Source: Halanaerobium polyolivorans (GTDB lineage: Bacteria; Bacillota; Halanaerobiia; Halanaerobiales; Halanaerobiaceae). Taken from it: 64,000 bases of DNA. Location: contig NZ_JAJFAT010000010.1 of the NCBI RefSeq assembly GCF_020711195.1, positions 52,737-116,736 on the forward strand. The letters are read 5' to 3'. The notes under the pieces are model-generated. The model searched no databases. It was not told the origin of the DNA and saw only the letters and a program-made list of their open reading frames with translations. The translations under genes and the position numbers were made by a program. This document shows, one piece after another, positions 25,432 to 35,235 of this stretch; the stretch's first letter is position 1; every line of letters begins with the position of its first letter.

Positions 25432-26423
25432 CCCTTTTTATTATATAGATGACATTTTACAAAATGACCGGGTTCTATCTCAATAAATTCCGGTTCAAGC
25501 TGGCTACATTTGGCAAAAGCTTTATCACAGCGGTTATGGAAACTGCATCCTTCCGGAGTATTGCTTGGATTAGGAATCTCACCTTCTACCTCTGTATCTT
25601 TTGGTTTCAGTTTTTCTTCTTCTGCAGATACAACCGGAATAGCACTTAATAATGTTCTTGTATAGGGATGAGAAGGATTTTTATATAGACTTTCATTATC
25701 AGCTAATTCACAGGCCTGGCCTAAATACATAACCATTACCTGATTAGCTATATTTCTCATCAAGCTTAAATCATGGGTGATAAAAAGATAAGATAAATCC
25801 ATATTTCTTCTTAGTTCATTTAAAATCTTGATCACTTTAGCCTGAACAGAAACATCAAGAGCAGAAGTAGGTTCATCTAAAACTATGAACTCCGGATCAC
25901 AGGCCAAAACTCGAGCAATTGAAACCCGCTGTTTTTGACCACCACTCAAAGAACGAGGAAATTTTTTAATATTCCCTGGTGATAATTCTACCAATTTGAC
26001 CAATTTCTCAATCTCTCTATCTAAATTTTTTCTGCCTTTGATCTGACGATATTTTTTTAAGGGAACTTCTAAGATCTGTTTAACCGTCCGTCTGGGGTTT
26101 AAGGAAGAGGTAGGGTCTTGAAAAACCATCTGGATCCCATCTCGATATTTTTCAGCCTCTTTATCCTGCAAGCCAATATTTTCAATTCTTTCTGACTTAT
26201 AGCAGATCTTACCTGAGCTTGGCTTATATAAACCAACAATACAATTACCAACAGTACTTTTACCTGAACCCGATTCTCCCACCAGACCAAATATTTCACC
26301 CTTATTGATAGAAAAACTAATATCATTAACTGCTTTTATAATTTTTTTCTTTTTATTCAAAAATCCTTGTTCAAGCACAAAGTGTTTTTTGAGATTTTTA
26401 ACTTCTAATATTTTTTCAGCCAT
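25428..26423 (-). CDS. Oligopeptide/dipeptide ABC transporter ATPase (OppF/DppF-like)
   Basis: A 331-residue ABC ATPase with Walker A GESGSGKST near residue 50, the Q-loop MVFQDPTSSLNP near 98, signature LSGGQKQRV near 160 and Walker B FIVLDEPTSALD near 180. The C-terminal extension with FHNRCDKAFAKC, then a late Cys, is the Opp/Dpp-specific cysteine-rich tail. It pairs with the OppD-type ATPase just upstream (8-base overlap) to power the two permeases. Confidence 0.93.
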   Translation of the reverse strand: MAEKILEVKNLKKHFVLEQGFLNKKKKIIKAVNDISFSINKGEIFGLVGESGSGKSTVGNCIVGLYKPSSGKICYKSERIENIGLQDKEAEKYRDGIQMVFQDPTSSLNPRRTVKQILEVPLKKYRQIKGRKNLDREIEKLVKLVELSPGNIKKFPRSLSGGQKQRVSIARVLACDPEFIVLDEPTSALDVSVQAKVIKILNELRRNMDLSYLFITHDLSLMRNIANQVMVMYLGQACELADNESLYKNPSHPYTRTLLSAIPVVSAEEEKLKPKDTEVEGEIPNPSNTPEGCSFHNRCDKAFAKCSQLEPEFIEIEPGHFVKCHLYNKKG

Positions 26424-27456
26424 TGTTTTCTTCCTTTCCCGGCAGATTATAACAGGCTACAAAATGACCTTCCTCTTCTGCTTTGAGTTCGGGATTCTGT
26501 AATTTGCATTTTTCGATTCTGTAACTGCAGCGGGGTTCAAAACGACAACCTTCTCCAACTTCAAAATAGTTGGGGACAGTTCCTTCTATCCCACTTCCTA
26601 CCCCTTCAGCCGTTAATTTGGGTACAGAATCTAATAAGCCTCTTGTATAGGGATGAAGTGGATTTGTAAATATTTTTTTTGTAGCAGCACTTTCAACAAT
26701 ATTACCACCATACATAATATATACCTTATCTGTATTTTCTCTTACTAAACCCAAATTATGAGTGATCATTAAAGTTGCTAAATCTTTTTTTCTGATCAGC
26801 TCATCAAGTAATTTGACTATTTGTTTTTGAGTGGTAACATCTAAAGCTGTACCAGGTTCATCAGCAATTAAAAGGCTGGGTTGACTGGCCAGTGCCATTG
26901 CGATTAATACCCTTTGTCTCATCCCACCACTAAGTTGAAAAGGATAACTATTCAGAATTCTTTCAGTATCAGAAAGCCTTACCTCTTTTAATGTTTTTTC
27001 TATTAAAGCTTTAAGCTCAGCCTTTTTCTTTTTGCTTTTCTTTTTAAAAAGAGAAAAACCACTGCTTTCAGGATAGTAATTCCACCAGATATTTTCCATC
27101 ATTTGTTTCTCTATGCTGAAAACAGGATTTAATGAGGTCATCGGATCCTGAAAAATCATGACCATTTCTTTACCGGTGATCTTTTTCCGCAGGGCATCAT
27201 TAGCCTCAAGTATCTCCTGCCCCTTATATTTGATCTCACCTGAGATCTTTATTCTTTTCTCAGGTAATAGACCCATAATGGTTTTAACTGTCAGAGATTT
27301 ACCACAACCACTCTCTCCAACCAAACCAACTCTTTCTCTGGCAGAAATATTTAAACTAACTCCGTTCAATACTTTAGCACTACCAGCATATCTTTCAAAT
27401 TCTATATAAAGATCTTTAACTTCCAGCAAATAATTATTTGGCAATAAAAGACACAT
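26416..27456 (-). CDS. Oligopeptide/dipeptide ABC transporter ATPase (OppD/DppD-like)
   Basis: A 346-residue ABC ATPase: GESGCGKSLTVK (Walker A) near residue 50, MIFQDPMTSLNP near 100, LSGGMRQRV near 171, LLIADEPGTALDVTT near 190, and the cysteine-rich Opp tail (CRFEPRCSYRIEKCKLQNPE) near 310. The start is uncertain: the first ATG touches its purine block AAAGGA with no spacing, while a TTG at codon 5 (27442-27444) has a better distance. It lies eight bases after the DppC gene. The insert with KKKSKKKK near residue 135 is long and basic but within normal variation. Confidence 0.92.
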   Translation of the reverse strand: MCLLLPNNYLLEVKDLYIEFERYAGSAKVLNGVSLNISARERVGLVGESGCGKSLTVKTIMGLLPEKRIKISGEIKYKGQEILEANDALRKKITGKEMVMIFQDPMTSLNPVFSIEKQMMENIWWNYYPESSGFSLFKKKSKKKKAELKALIEKTLKEVRLSDTERILNSYPFQLSGGMRQRVLIAMALASQPSLLIADEPGTALDVTTQKQIVKLLDELIRKKDLATLMITHNLGLVRENTDKVYIMYGGNIVESAATKKIFTNPLHPYTRGLLDSVPKLTAEGVGSGIEGTVPNYFEVGEGCRFEPRCSYRIEKCKLQNPELKAEEEGHFVACYNLPGKEENNG

Positions 27457-27463
27457 CCTTTGC

Positions 27464-28321
27464 TTATAATTCTACATCAAGCATATCCTTTAAACCATCT
27501 CCCAGCCAGTTAAAACCAAAAACTAATAATAGTATAGCTAAGGCCGGAAAGACGGTCATCCACCAATCTGTCGGTAGATGAAAGGTACCCTGTGAAATCA
27601 TAGTTCCTAGAGCTGGTGTAGGTGGTTGTGCTCCCAGTCCTAAAAAGCTGAGACCTGCTCCAAGCTGAATAATAAAAGCTATATCAAGGGTTACCTTAAC
27701 CAGTATTTCAGAGATGCAGTTAGGCAATATTTCTTTAAACATAATATGAAGGTGACCAATTCCCATCAACTTCAATGATTTGATAAAGTTTTCATTTCTA
27801 ATTGAAACAACAATTGACCTTACAAGTCTAGTATACCAGGTCCACCAGATAGCACCAAGGGCTATCATCATATTTCTTAAATTTGGAGTTAAAACAGCAC
27901 TGATCGAAAGGGCCATCACCAGAGGAGGTATGCTGAGCATCATATCTGTAAACCTAAGAATCACCATTTCTATTCTGCCACCAAAATAGCCTGCAGTTAA
28001 ACCAAGAATGGTTCCAATTGGTACCCCGATTATTAGTACTATTGCAGATAAGAGTAGAGAAAAGCGAAAACCAAAAATAACCCTGGTAAATACATCTCTC
28101 CCCACATCATCTGTGCCAAAAATATGGCTTCTACTCGGACTCTGAAAGGTATTTCTAAAATCAGTTTGGGCCCCTCTATGACCTGGATATGGTGTCAAAT
28201 AGGGAGCAAAAATAGCTAAAATTATAATTGTAAGTACAATAATAAGACCGATCACAGAGGTCTTATTCTGTGAAAATCTATACCAGTTTTCCTTTATTCT
28301 TTCATTTTTTAAAAAAGACAT
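27464..28321 (-). CDS. Peptide ABC transporter permease (DppC/OppC-like)
   Basis: A 285-residue inner-membrane permease with an N-terminal helix and five further helices. The cytoplasmic EAA-type loop is seen near residues 180-205. FGTDDVGRDVFTRVIFG near residue 70 is the typical DppC/OppC motif, and FLGLGAQPPTPALGTMI near 230 is the usual C-terminal one. The start at 28319-28321 follows GAGGAGGATTAAG, replacing a longer frame by five codons. Its start sits at the end of the DppB gene, so the two are coupled. Confidence 0.93.
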   Translation of the reverse strand: MSFLKNERIKENWYRFSQNKTSVIGLIIVLTIIILAIFAPYLTPYPGHRGAQTDFRNTFQSPSRSHIFGTDDVGRDVFTRVIFGFRFSLLLSAIVLIIGVPIGTILGLTAGYFGGRIEMVILRFTDMMLSIPPLVMALSISAVLTPNLRNMMIALGAIWWTWYTRLVRSIVVSIRNENFIKSLKLMGIGHLHIMFKEILPNCISEILVKVTLDIAFIIQLGAGLSFLGLGAQPPTPALGTMISQGTFHLPTDWWMTVFPALAILLLVFGFNWLGDGLKDMLDVEL

Positions 28322-28322
28322 C

Positions 28323-29345
28323 TTAATCCTCCTCACTCAATCTGACCCTGGGATCAAGCAGACCCATCAGCAGATCTATAATGAAATTGGTAGCTAAAAA
28401 GACTGCTCCGATGAGCAGTACAACCCCCATCAGGGCATTAACATCAACCTTGAGTAGGGCATTAATCCCATATCTAGCCACTCCCGGCCAGGAAAAAACC
28501 TGTTCTATCAAAAATGCATTACCTAAGAGTGAGGCAAAGGTCATCCCAATAATGTTTAGACTGGGTATAAAAGCTGGTTTTAGCATATAGATAAAATTTA
28601 TTATTCCATCTGGGACTCCATAAGAATGCATGACTGAGATATAGTCTTTAGTGCCAACCTCAAGCATGCTGGCCCTTGTAATTCTCGAAACCTGACCTAT
28701 GCCAGGCATTGAAAGGGCAAGAGAAGGTAAAAGAAGATGACGTAGGGAATTAAAAAAGACTTGAAAATCTCCCTGGATTAAGGCATCAAAACTAAGCATA
28801 CCTGTAATCCTGGGTGAAGCTGATAAAGCAGAACTTAAACGGCCTGTAATAGGCATAATATTTAAAGCATAACCAAAAATTAATTGAAATGCCAGACCTA
28901 TAATAAAGGCAGGTGCTACCACCGCAGAAAAAGAAAGAGTTTTAAAAAAGTTATCAACTTTACTATCCTTTTTCGCCGCCGAAACAACTCCCATCGGAAC
29001 CCCGATTATTACTACCCAAATAATAGTATAAATAATAAGTTCAAGTGTTGCTGGAAAATACAATTTTAAATCAACTAAAACATTTCTTCTTGAAACAAGG
29101 GACATTCCAAAATCTCCCCTGAATAAATTTGTAATATACATAATGTACTGTTCTATCAAGGAAAGATGCAGCCCCATCGACTGTCTCAAAGCCTCAACCT
29201 GTTCCCGAGTTGCATGTGGTCCCAAAGCCATCCTTGCCGGATCACCAGGTATAACCCTAGAAATAATAAAGATAATTACAGAAAGACCAAAAAGAACCAC
29301 CACTGAATAGATTAACCTTTTTAATAAATATTCTATATATTTCAT
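28323..29345 (-). CDS. Peptide ABC transporter permease (DppB/OppB-like)
   Basis: A 340-residue permease with six hydrophobic helices, the DppB start (YLLKRLIYSVVVLFGLSVII), the RVIPGDPARMALGPHA segment near residue 30, and SMLEVGTKDYISVMHSYG, the EAA loop, near 230. It forms the channel with DppC. GGGAGGCTAGTCG lies before the ATG. A 12-bp hairpin in the gap before it (29386-29420) probably lowers its expression relative to the binding protein. Confidence 0.93.
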   Translation of the reverse strand: MKYIEYLLKRLIYSVVVLFGLSVIIFIISRVIPGDPARMALGPHATREQVEALRQSMGLHLSLIEQYIMYITNLFRGDFGMSLVSRRNVLVDLKLYFPATLELIIYTIIWVVIIGVPMGVVSAAKKDSKVDNFFKTLSFSAVVAPAFIIGLAFQLIFGYALNIMPITGRLSSALSASPRITGMLSFDALIQGDFQVFFNSLRHLLLPSLALSMPGIGQVSRITRASMLEVGTKDYISVMHSYGVPDGIINFIYMLKPAFIPSLNIIGMTFASLLGNAFLIEQVFSWPGVARYGINALLKVDVNALMGVVLLIGAVFLATNFIIDLLMGLLDPRVRLSEED

Positions 29346-29385
29346 CGACTAGCCTCCCAAAATAATTGGAGATAAAAAAACAAAA

Positions 29386-29420
29386 TATAATCTACTGACC
29401 ACCAGGGCCAGTAGATTATA
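29386..29420 (-). terminator. Attenuating terminator between binding-protein and permease genes
   Basis: TATAATCTACTG and CAGTAGATTATA form a perfect 12-bp stem with an 11-base loop, then ATTTTGTTTTTTT on the minus strand. Partial termination or 3' protection here would give more binding protein than permease, as in many ABC operons. Confidence 0.75.
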
Positions 29421-29478
29421 TCATTTATTAATAAAAATTGAAAGCCAGATTCAATCCTCATTTAATTAGTAATTTGAT

Positions 29479-31041
29479 TTAATCTGCAATGCTCATTTTA
29501 TAGAAGTCATATTCAAAGGACATTACTGGTACAAATTCAAAACCTTCAAGATAATCCTGCAGGGCATATCTTTTCAGTAATGAATAAACATATATACTGG
29601 GTGCTTGATCTACTAGTTTATCTTGTATTTCGTGGTATATTGCTTCTCTTTCTTCTCTATCCATTGTCCTTCTGGCTTTCAAAATTAATTCATCAATTTC
29701 TTCATCCTGCAGCCACTCCATAGACATCCAGGTTCCGGCTGCGGAAGAATGGTAAGCACTAAATAAATAGTTATCAGGATCTGGATAATTTGCAGCACTA
29801 TAGATATTTGTTATATGAGGTGTTGATTCTACTGAAGAAGCTAGATCTGTTATTCTACCCCAGGTTTCAGAACTGATATTAAGCTCTATACCTATTTCTT
29901 CTAAATCTTGCTTGAACATCAGACCCAAGCGGCGCTGCCTTTCCATACCTTCTACATAAACAAAATCAATTGAAATCTCTCCGGGTTCATAATCACTTTT
30001 TGCCAGTTCTTCTCTAGCTTTATCTAAATCAAATTCATATTGGAAAACATCTGGATTATGACCTGGTATAACCTGTGGTACTGGCCCCTGTGCCTGTTCG
30101 GTTCCCGGACTAATAAATTCATTAAATGTCTCATAATCAAAGGCCCAGGAAAGTGCCCGTCTCACATGAATATCATCAACAGGTGCTTTTTGAGTGTTCA
30201 TTTTCAGATAAAAGATTTCTCCAGTCTGAGCAGTTTCAATATTTACCCCATCTAAAGCATCTAATCTGTTATAGGTTTCTATTTCTCTATAGTGATCACC
30301 TATAGTTAAATTACCGGTTCTCATTTCTGAAAGAACAGTTGAATCTGGATAAATAATCCTGGCTCTAACTTCATCTACAGGATTTTCAGGCCAGCCTCTA
30401 AAATAATCTTCAAATCTTTCAAAAACTAATTCTGTTCCCCGATCCCAACTTTTAAATTTGTAAGGACCTGAACCAGCATCATTTTCCAGCAGCCATTCCT
30501 GACCAGAATCACCATCTACTTCATTTTCAAGCAGTAGTTCTTTGTTCAAAATAGCAAGCCAGGGTAAGGTTGAAATAAAGGGTGCATATGGTTCCTGCAT
30601 TCTAATCTCAACTGTATATTGATCAGCTGCTTGAACAGATTCCACTACATCAGACCAAAGCCAGGAATAACCCTGTCCTAAATCAAGCATCCTCTCAAAA
30701 GAAAACACTACATCCTCTGCGGTCAATTCCCTGCCATCGTGAAATTTAATCCCTTCGTTTAAGTAAAATGTATAGTTCAATCCATCTTCACTATAATCCC
30801 AGTCTCTGGCAACAAGAGGAGCCATAGTACCATCAGGATTTGGAATCACAAGTGAATCATAGATATTTAGAATTGCCATCGCCTCGGTCCAATCAGTGGT
30901 CTTAGAAGGGTCTATAGTATCGATATCCTGATTCATGCTCATACTCACAATATTTCTTTGAGCACTTACAAAGCCTGCCGAAAAAATTATAATTGACAAG
31001 ATAAAAACAAATGTCAGCATCAAGGTACTCTTTCTACTCAT
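29479..31041 (-). CDS. Peptide ABC transporter substrate-binding protein
   Basis: A 520-residue family-5 extracellular binding protein. The signal peptide (SRKSTLMLTFVFILSIIIF, cleavage after FVSA) has no lipobox cysteine, so the product is probably soluble in a periplasm, in line with a diderm cell. YTFYLNEGIKFHDGRELTAE near residue 95 and the RRALSWAFDYETFN region near 290 are typical of the DppA/OppA family. It is the third gene of the operon, after the racemase and DUF1177 genes. The ligand is unknown; the neighbours suggest a peptide or modified amino acid. CGAGGAGGAAG precedes the ATG. Confidence 0.93.
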   Translation of the reverse strand: MSRKSTLMLTFVFILSIIIFSAGFVSAQRNIVSMSMNQDIDTIDPSKTTDWTEAMAILNIYDSLVIPNPDGTMAPLVARDWDYSEDGLNYTFYLNEGIKFHDGRELTAEDVVFSFERMLDLGQGYSWLWSDVVESVQAADQYTVEIRMQEPYAPFISTLPWLAILNKELLLENEVDGDSGQEWLLENDAGSGPYKFKSWDRGTELVFERFEDYFRGWPENPVDEVRARIIYPDSTVLSEMRTGNLTIGDHYREIETYNRLDALDGVNIETAQTGEIFYLKMNTQKAPVDDIHVRRALSWAFDYETFNEFISPGTEQAQGPVPQVIPGHNPDVFQYEFDLDKAREELAKSDYEPGEISIDFVYVEGMERQRRLGLMFKQDLEEIGIELNISSETWGRITDLASSVESTPHITNIYSAANYPDPDNYLFSAYHSSAAGTWMSMEWLQDEEIDELILKARRTMDREEREAIYHEIQDKLVDQAPSIYVYSLLKRYALQDYLEGFEFVPVMSFEYDFYKMSIAD

Positions 31042-31143
31042 TTTCTTCCTCCTCGGTTTTTTAATGGATAAATAACGATAAATAATTTGTTTTTTTGAAA
31101 ATGGATTAATTTTAAAAAGTTATCACTTCCTCATTAATAAATT

Positions 31144-32064
31144 TTACTTAATCCCAACGGTTTGAAATTGTTTTAAATCACCATAAAGTTTGACTAGCTT
31201 TTTATATTCATTTTTATCATAAAAGCTGCATTTATTTTTTGTATACATTTTAGCAACCTCAATTACAAATCTACCAGCACTTTCTATATCTGAAAAATTG
31301 CTTGCCCCACTTGCACAACCTGCAACCGGCATTTCGGTAGTAATAGCAACTCCCACCACAGGTGCAGTTGTAGCAACTGCAGGTTGAAAAATACTGTTTA
31401 TATGAAATAGACCATTACTATATGGTGTAATATCCTGTTGGGTAACAGGTAATACATATGCTTTTTTCCCGGTCACTGTTTCCATGATAGACAAAAGATC
31501 TTCACTGACCTTTAATATGTAACCTTCTTTGATGCTTGGAGAAATTGCAAAACCATTATTATTTAAAATCCTGTTGCCTTTAGTTGTATCTATAGACAAA
31601 ATGGCTTCCATTTCTTCACAAACCTCATGTTTATTCATGGCTTCCATATCGATCGGTGAATCCATAAAAGGAACTGGATCATGTTCTCTTGTCGGAGCAT
31701 CTGGACAAATATGGGTTGTTAATACTATATCACCCTGAAGTTGATCTCCTCTTTTTTTCATTCTGGCCAGTTTTAAGGCAGCTGCCAGAGTTGTTAAAGC
31801 TCCATCTCCATCAGAAACAAAACCACTGACTTCTGGTCTGGCTCCTATACCTCCCAGACGGCCGATAATCCCTAACACCGGAGCATTTTTCTTTTTTCCT
31901 TTAATAGTTATTTTTAAACCATCTGTAGTGCCTTTTTCACCCTCTATATTGGTGATTTCTACCTTGTCGGCACCATTCTCTCTTAAATAATCAGCCACCA
32001 TTTTACCACTGGCATCTGCTCTATCTAAGAGATCATAAATATCTAATACTTCTTTTAAAATCAT
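31144..32064 (-). CDS. DUF1177 family protein
   Basis: A 306-residue cytoplasmic protein recognised as DUF1177. Segments include GRLGGIGARPEVSGFVSDGD near residue 67, LTTHICPDAPTREHDPVPFM near 115 and VAGCASGASNFSDIESAGRF near 255. The order of acidic and His residues (SDGDGA, THICPD, REHDP) loosely recalls M42/M20 metallo-aminopeptidases, but this is only an impression. It overlaps the racemase gene by four bases (ATGA), so the two are coupled, and it precedes the Opp genes. Biochemical function is not established. Confidence 0.8.
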   Translation of the reverse strand: MILKEVLDIYDLLDRADASGKMVADYLRENGADKVEITNIEGEKGTTDGLKITIKGKKKNAPVLGIIGRLGGIGARPEVSGFVSDGDGALTTLAAALKLARMKKRGDQLQGDIVLTTHICPDAPTREHDPVPFMDSPIDMEAMNKHEVCEEMEAILSIDTTKGNRILNNNGFAISPSIKEGYILKVSEDLLSIMETVTGKKAYVLPVTQQDITPYSNGLFHINSIFQPAVATTAPVVGVAITTEMPVAGCASGASNFSDIESAGRFVIEVAKMYTKNKCSFYDKNEYKKLVKLYGDLKQFQTVGIK

Positions 32065-32738
32065 ATCTTTTCCTCCCTAAGTTCTTTAGCTTCAGCAGCC
32101 CGCAGTTCTTTTTTTAAAAACAAGGCTCCTGTAACTAAGGGATCTATAACAGGAAGTTCAAAACTTTTTGCCAGATGATCTGCTATCTCCATTGTTGACA
32201 TTCCAGTACAGGCCAGGATAACTGCTGATGCTTGTTTGTGTATGTTTTTTACTGCATTGATTAATTCTATTTTTCCTTTTGGGGTATTTAATTGCTGGGT
32301 TGTTTTAATATTGTTAAGCAGCTGATAATCAATTAAATTATCTCCTAAAACTTCAATTATTTCCTTGATTTTAAATTCACCCATACCAACTACTGCTATT
32401 TGATCAGCTAAACTTCGGGCATAATGAGCTGAACTGGCACCAGTTCCACAAACAGGTATATCCAAAAGCTGTTCTAATTCTGTAACAGCTGGATCAGCAG
32501 CACAGCTGATTAATACTGCATCAACTACATCTTTTATCTGCTCTACTAATTTGATTATTTTGGGAATTGATTTTTGATGTGATTTGAAATCATGCACACC
32601 TTCTGGTTGATCTGGTATAGTAAAAGTTACGAAATTAAATTGAGGATAGTGCCTTTTTAAAATTAGAGCATGCTTATTCCGATCCATTGCATTATCTAAA
32701 GTAACCACCCTGATTACAGCAATTGTTTTCTGCAGCAT
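32061..32738 (-). CDS. Asp/Glu/hydantoin racemase family protein
   Basis: A 225-residue protein of the aspartate/glutamate/hydantoin racemase fold. The two catalytic cysteines are present in the expected contexts, VLISCAADPAV near residue 97 and VILACTGMSTMEI near 190, one per half. It probably racemises an amino acid or a hydantoin/carbamoyl derivative. First gene of the eight-gene operon and coupled to DUF1177. Its promoter lies in 32739-32870 downstream of the PucR gene, next to the palindrome ATGCACTATGCAT. Confidence 0.8.
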   Translation of the reverse strand: MLQKTIAVIRVVTLDNAMDRNKHALILKRHYPQFNFVTFTIPDQPEGVHDFKSHQKSIPKIIKLVEQIKDVVDAVLISCAADPAVTELEQLLDIPVCGTGASSAHYARSLADQIAVVGMGEFKIKEIIEVLGDNLIDYQLLNNIKTTQQLNTPKGKIELINAVKNIHKQASAVILACTGMSTMEIADHLAKSFELPVIDPLVTGALFLKKELRAAEAKELREEKI

Positions 32739-32855
32739 TTAAAATCAACTCTTTTAAGTTTTAATTTTTTGTGTTTAAATATTCTTAATAATTATTTTAC
32801 CACAACAGAGCAGCAAATTATATGTGCATTTATCAAAACTTTATACTTGTTTTTC

Positions 32856-32868
32856 ATGCACTATGCAT
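32856..32868. promoter_or_regulatory. Possible operator upstream of the racemase operon
   Basis: ATGCA-CTA-TGCAT is a perfect 5-bp inverted repeat just past the PucR gene. A TATAAT-like box follows about 35 bases downstream in the racemase direction, together with a half-site ATGCA, a position suited to an activator such as the adjacent PucR protein. Confidence 0.35.
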
Positions 32869-32870
32869 AG

Positions 32871-34523
32871 CTAAAGCATCTGTTTGACTTTAAAAGCCAG
32901 ATATAGGTTAAGCCAATTTTCACTATTTTGTAGATCTACATCAAGTAATTTAGCAATTTTTTTGATCCTATAATCAAGGGTATTTCGATGAATATTTAAC
33001 TTTCGAGCCGCTTCCCTTTTATTATTAAAAGAGTTCAAGAGAGCTTCGATTGTTTTTAAAAGATCACTGTTCTCCTCTTTTAAGAGCGGACCAAGCATTT
33101 CCTTATTAAATTCATTTAAACATTCTCTATTATCTAATTTTACTAAGACCTTAAAAATGCCAAGATCATCATAATGAAAAAGATTGCTCTCTTTATTTAT
33201 TTTTTTACCCATCTCTATAGCCTGTCTGGCCTGATGATAGCTTTTTCTGATCCCATCTAAGCCCTGATAATGGCCGCCAAAACCAGCAAATAATTTAGTG
33301 CTGGCTATTTCTTTTTTTATTTCTGCAGCTATTTTTTCAGCAAAAGCACGGCTTTTTTCTTTTCTCTTTTCCTGATCAAGCCCCTCACAGTTATAAAAAA
33401 CAATAAAAGAAGAACTTTTATTGATCACAATCAAATCTTTATGCTCCTGCAGCAGGCGCCTTTTAATTATACGCTTTATTTTATCCTGAATATCTTTAAT
33501 CTGATATTCCTGGCTAGCTTCTAAGTTGCGATAATAGCTTTCAAAATCATCTATTTCAAAAACTATGACCAGATAGTTCTTTTCTAAATCCCAATTAAGA
33601 TTTAAAGCCCGGTTGATTATTATTTCTTCGGAATTATAGTTTTGCTGTATTAAATCATTAAAAAGATCAACTTTCAATCTTTTTTCTACTTCAGTTTTTT
33701 CTTTTTCTTTTAACATCTCGAGAGCTATAACCGTTGCTGCATGCTGTAAAGCTCGATAATCTATTTTTTCAATATCGCTATTTTCTCCAGTAAAAATTGA
33801 AACATAACCCAAGATGCTGCCTGAAACTTTAACCGGAGTCATCAATCTAGATTGTTTTTCACTTTTGATCAAATTTATATTATCTTTAAGCAGCATTTTT
33901 TTTAATTTAGCTTCTGGAATATATACCTCATGCTTGAGAACATCTTCTTTATCCCCAACAAAAACCAGCTTCTTTTGTTCCCTATCTTGAATCAAAACCG
34001 ATTTATTGATCAACTTATATAAAGTTTGGGCCAGATGATCTAAACCACCTCCACTTAAAACGACATCGGTTAAATCCTGGTGTATTTTTTCTGAGTGTTT
34101 TAGTAAATAGGTTTTTTTATCCAAAAGCATACTGCTTAAAGGCAGCAGTATGTCTACATAAGATTTATCCTTTGGTAATTCGATAATTGGATAATTAAGT
34201 TCATTGGCAGTTTTGACTATTATTTCTGGAATCTCGGAAAAATAGCGTCCTTTTTTGATACACAAAGCAGCACTATTTTTTGCAGATAGAGTCTGGACAA
34301 GCTCTTTTTGTGACTGCAGATCATCCTTAAAAGAATAACCTGTGGTTAAGTAGAAACCACCTTCATTAATCCAGTCTATAACATCGGGAACCTCTATAAT
34401 ATCAACATATTTAATCTCTTTTTCTAAGGCAGATATACCAGCTAGTAGCCTGGCACCTTCCATGAATTCAGATTTTAAAATCGCCTCAACTGTCAGGTTC
34501 AAATCAAACACCTCCGAAACCAT
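32871..34523 (-). CDS. PucR family transcriptional regulator
   Basis: A 550-residue regulator with an N-terminal PucR ligand domain (about 15-145: GARLLAGISALEKEIKYVDI, then GGFYLTTGYSF), a central region, a CdaR GGDEF-like domain (about 290-430) and a C-terminal PucR helix-turn-helix (about 485-548) with LNIHRNTLDYRIKKIAKLL. Such proteins activate purine, amino-acid or peptide catabolism in response to a metabolite. It precedes the racemase/DUF1177/Opp/nitrilase operon on the same strand and is divergent from the nitroreductase/aminopeptidase operon, so it probably controls one or both. Confidence 0.9.
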   Translation of the reverse strand: MVSEVFDLNLTVEAILKSEFMEGARLLAGISALEKEIKYVDIIEVPDVIDWINEGGFYLTTGYSFKDDLQSQKELVQTLSAKNSAALCIKKGRYFSEIPEIIVKTANELNYPIIELPKDKSYVDILLPLSSMLLDKKTYLLKHSEKIHQDLTDVVLSGGGLDHLAQTLYKLINKSVLIQDREQKKLVFVGDKEDVLKHEVYIPEAKLKKMLLKDNINLIKSEKQSRLMTPVKVSGSILGYVSIFTGENSDIEKIDYRALQHAATVIALEMLKEKEKTEVEKRLKVDLFNDLIQQNYNSEEIIINRALNLNWDLEKNYLVIVFEIDDFESYYRNLEASQEYQIKDIQDKIKRIIKRRLLQEHKDLIVINKSSSFIVFYNCEGLDQEKRKEKSRAFAEKIAAEIKKEIASTKLFAGFGGHYQGLDGIRKSYHQARQAIEMGKKINKESNLFHYDDLGIFKVLVKLDNRECLNEFNKEMLGPLLKEENSDLLKTIEALLNSFNNKREAARKLNIHRNTLDYRIKKIAKLLDVDLQNSENWLNLYLAFKVKQML

Positions 34524-34698
34524 TATATCAGATATTTAGCCATTTAGAAAAGATATTAGAAAATATTTAATATTAAAATTCTATTGGACAAAAGTTCTCA
34601 GCTGCTGTAGAATTAAATTAACAAAGAGAGATGTTTTTAAGAATAAAGGTTATTAAGCGCCAAAAATCAGACAATTACATCTTAAAAGAGGTGATAAA

Positions 34699-35235
34699 AT
34701 GGGAGAGCTTTTAAATCTAATAAAAAAACGCAGAAGTATAAGAAATTTTCGCAATGATAAAATAGCAAGAGATGATCTAGCAGAACTTGTAGAAGCTGCA
34801 ATCTGGGCTCCTTCAGGTGGCAATATACAATCATGGCGCTTTATTATTGTTGATGATGATGTTTTACTAGAAAAAATTGATGCCTTTAGTCCTGGCCTGT
34901 CAGGAAATCCTCCTGCTTTAATTATTCTTTGCTATGATAAAAATTTAGCCTATAAAAAAGGTGGTAAATTTGGCAGAGACATTTTAAGCAGAATGGATAT
35001 TTCTATGGCTGCCCAAAATATTATGCTGCTGGCCGCAGAAAAAGCTTTGGCCAGCTGTCCGGTTAAATCATTTAATAGAGGTGCTTTAATAGAATTGTTA
35101 AAGCTTCCGGATAAAATTGAACCTGAGTTATTGATTTCGGTGGGTTATTCTTTTGTTGAACCACCTCCACCAAAAAGAGATAAACTTGAAGAAATATGCT
35201 ATTTTAACAATTGGGGTGAAGAAAATAATGAGTGA
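34699..35235 (+). CDS. Nitroreductase family protein
   Basis: A 178-residue FMN-dependent oxidoreductase of the nitroreductase fold: LIKKRRSIRNFRNDKI at the start binds FMN phosphate, APSGGNIQSWRF near residue 37 is the usual FMN/substrate motif, and SMAAQNIMLLAAEKALASCP near 100 is the family core. The final helix ends EICYFNNW. The physiological substrate is unknown. AAGAGGTG precedes the ATG. It is the first gene of a three-gene operon, overlapping the next gene by eight bases. Confidence 0.88.
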   Translation: MGELLNLIKKRRSIRNFRNDKIARDDLAELVEAAIWAPSGGNIQSWRFIIVDDDVLLEKIDAFSPGLSGNPPALIILCYDKNLAYKKGGKFGRDILSRMDISMAAQNIMLLAAEKALASCPVKSFNRGALIELLKLPDKIEPELLISVGYSFVEPPPPKRDKLEEICYFNNWGEENNE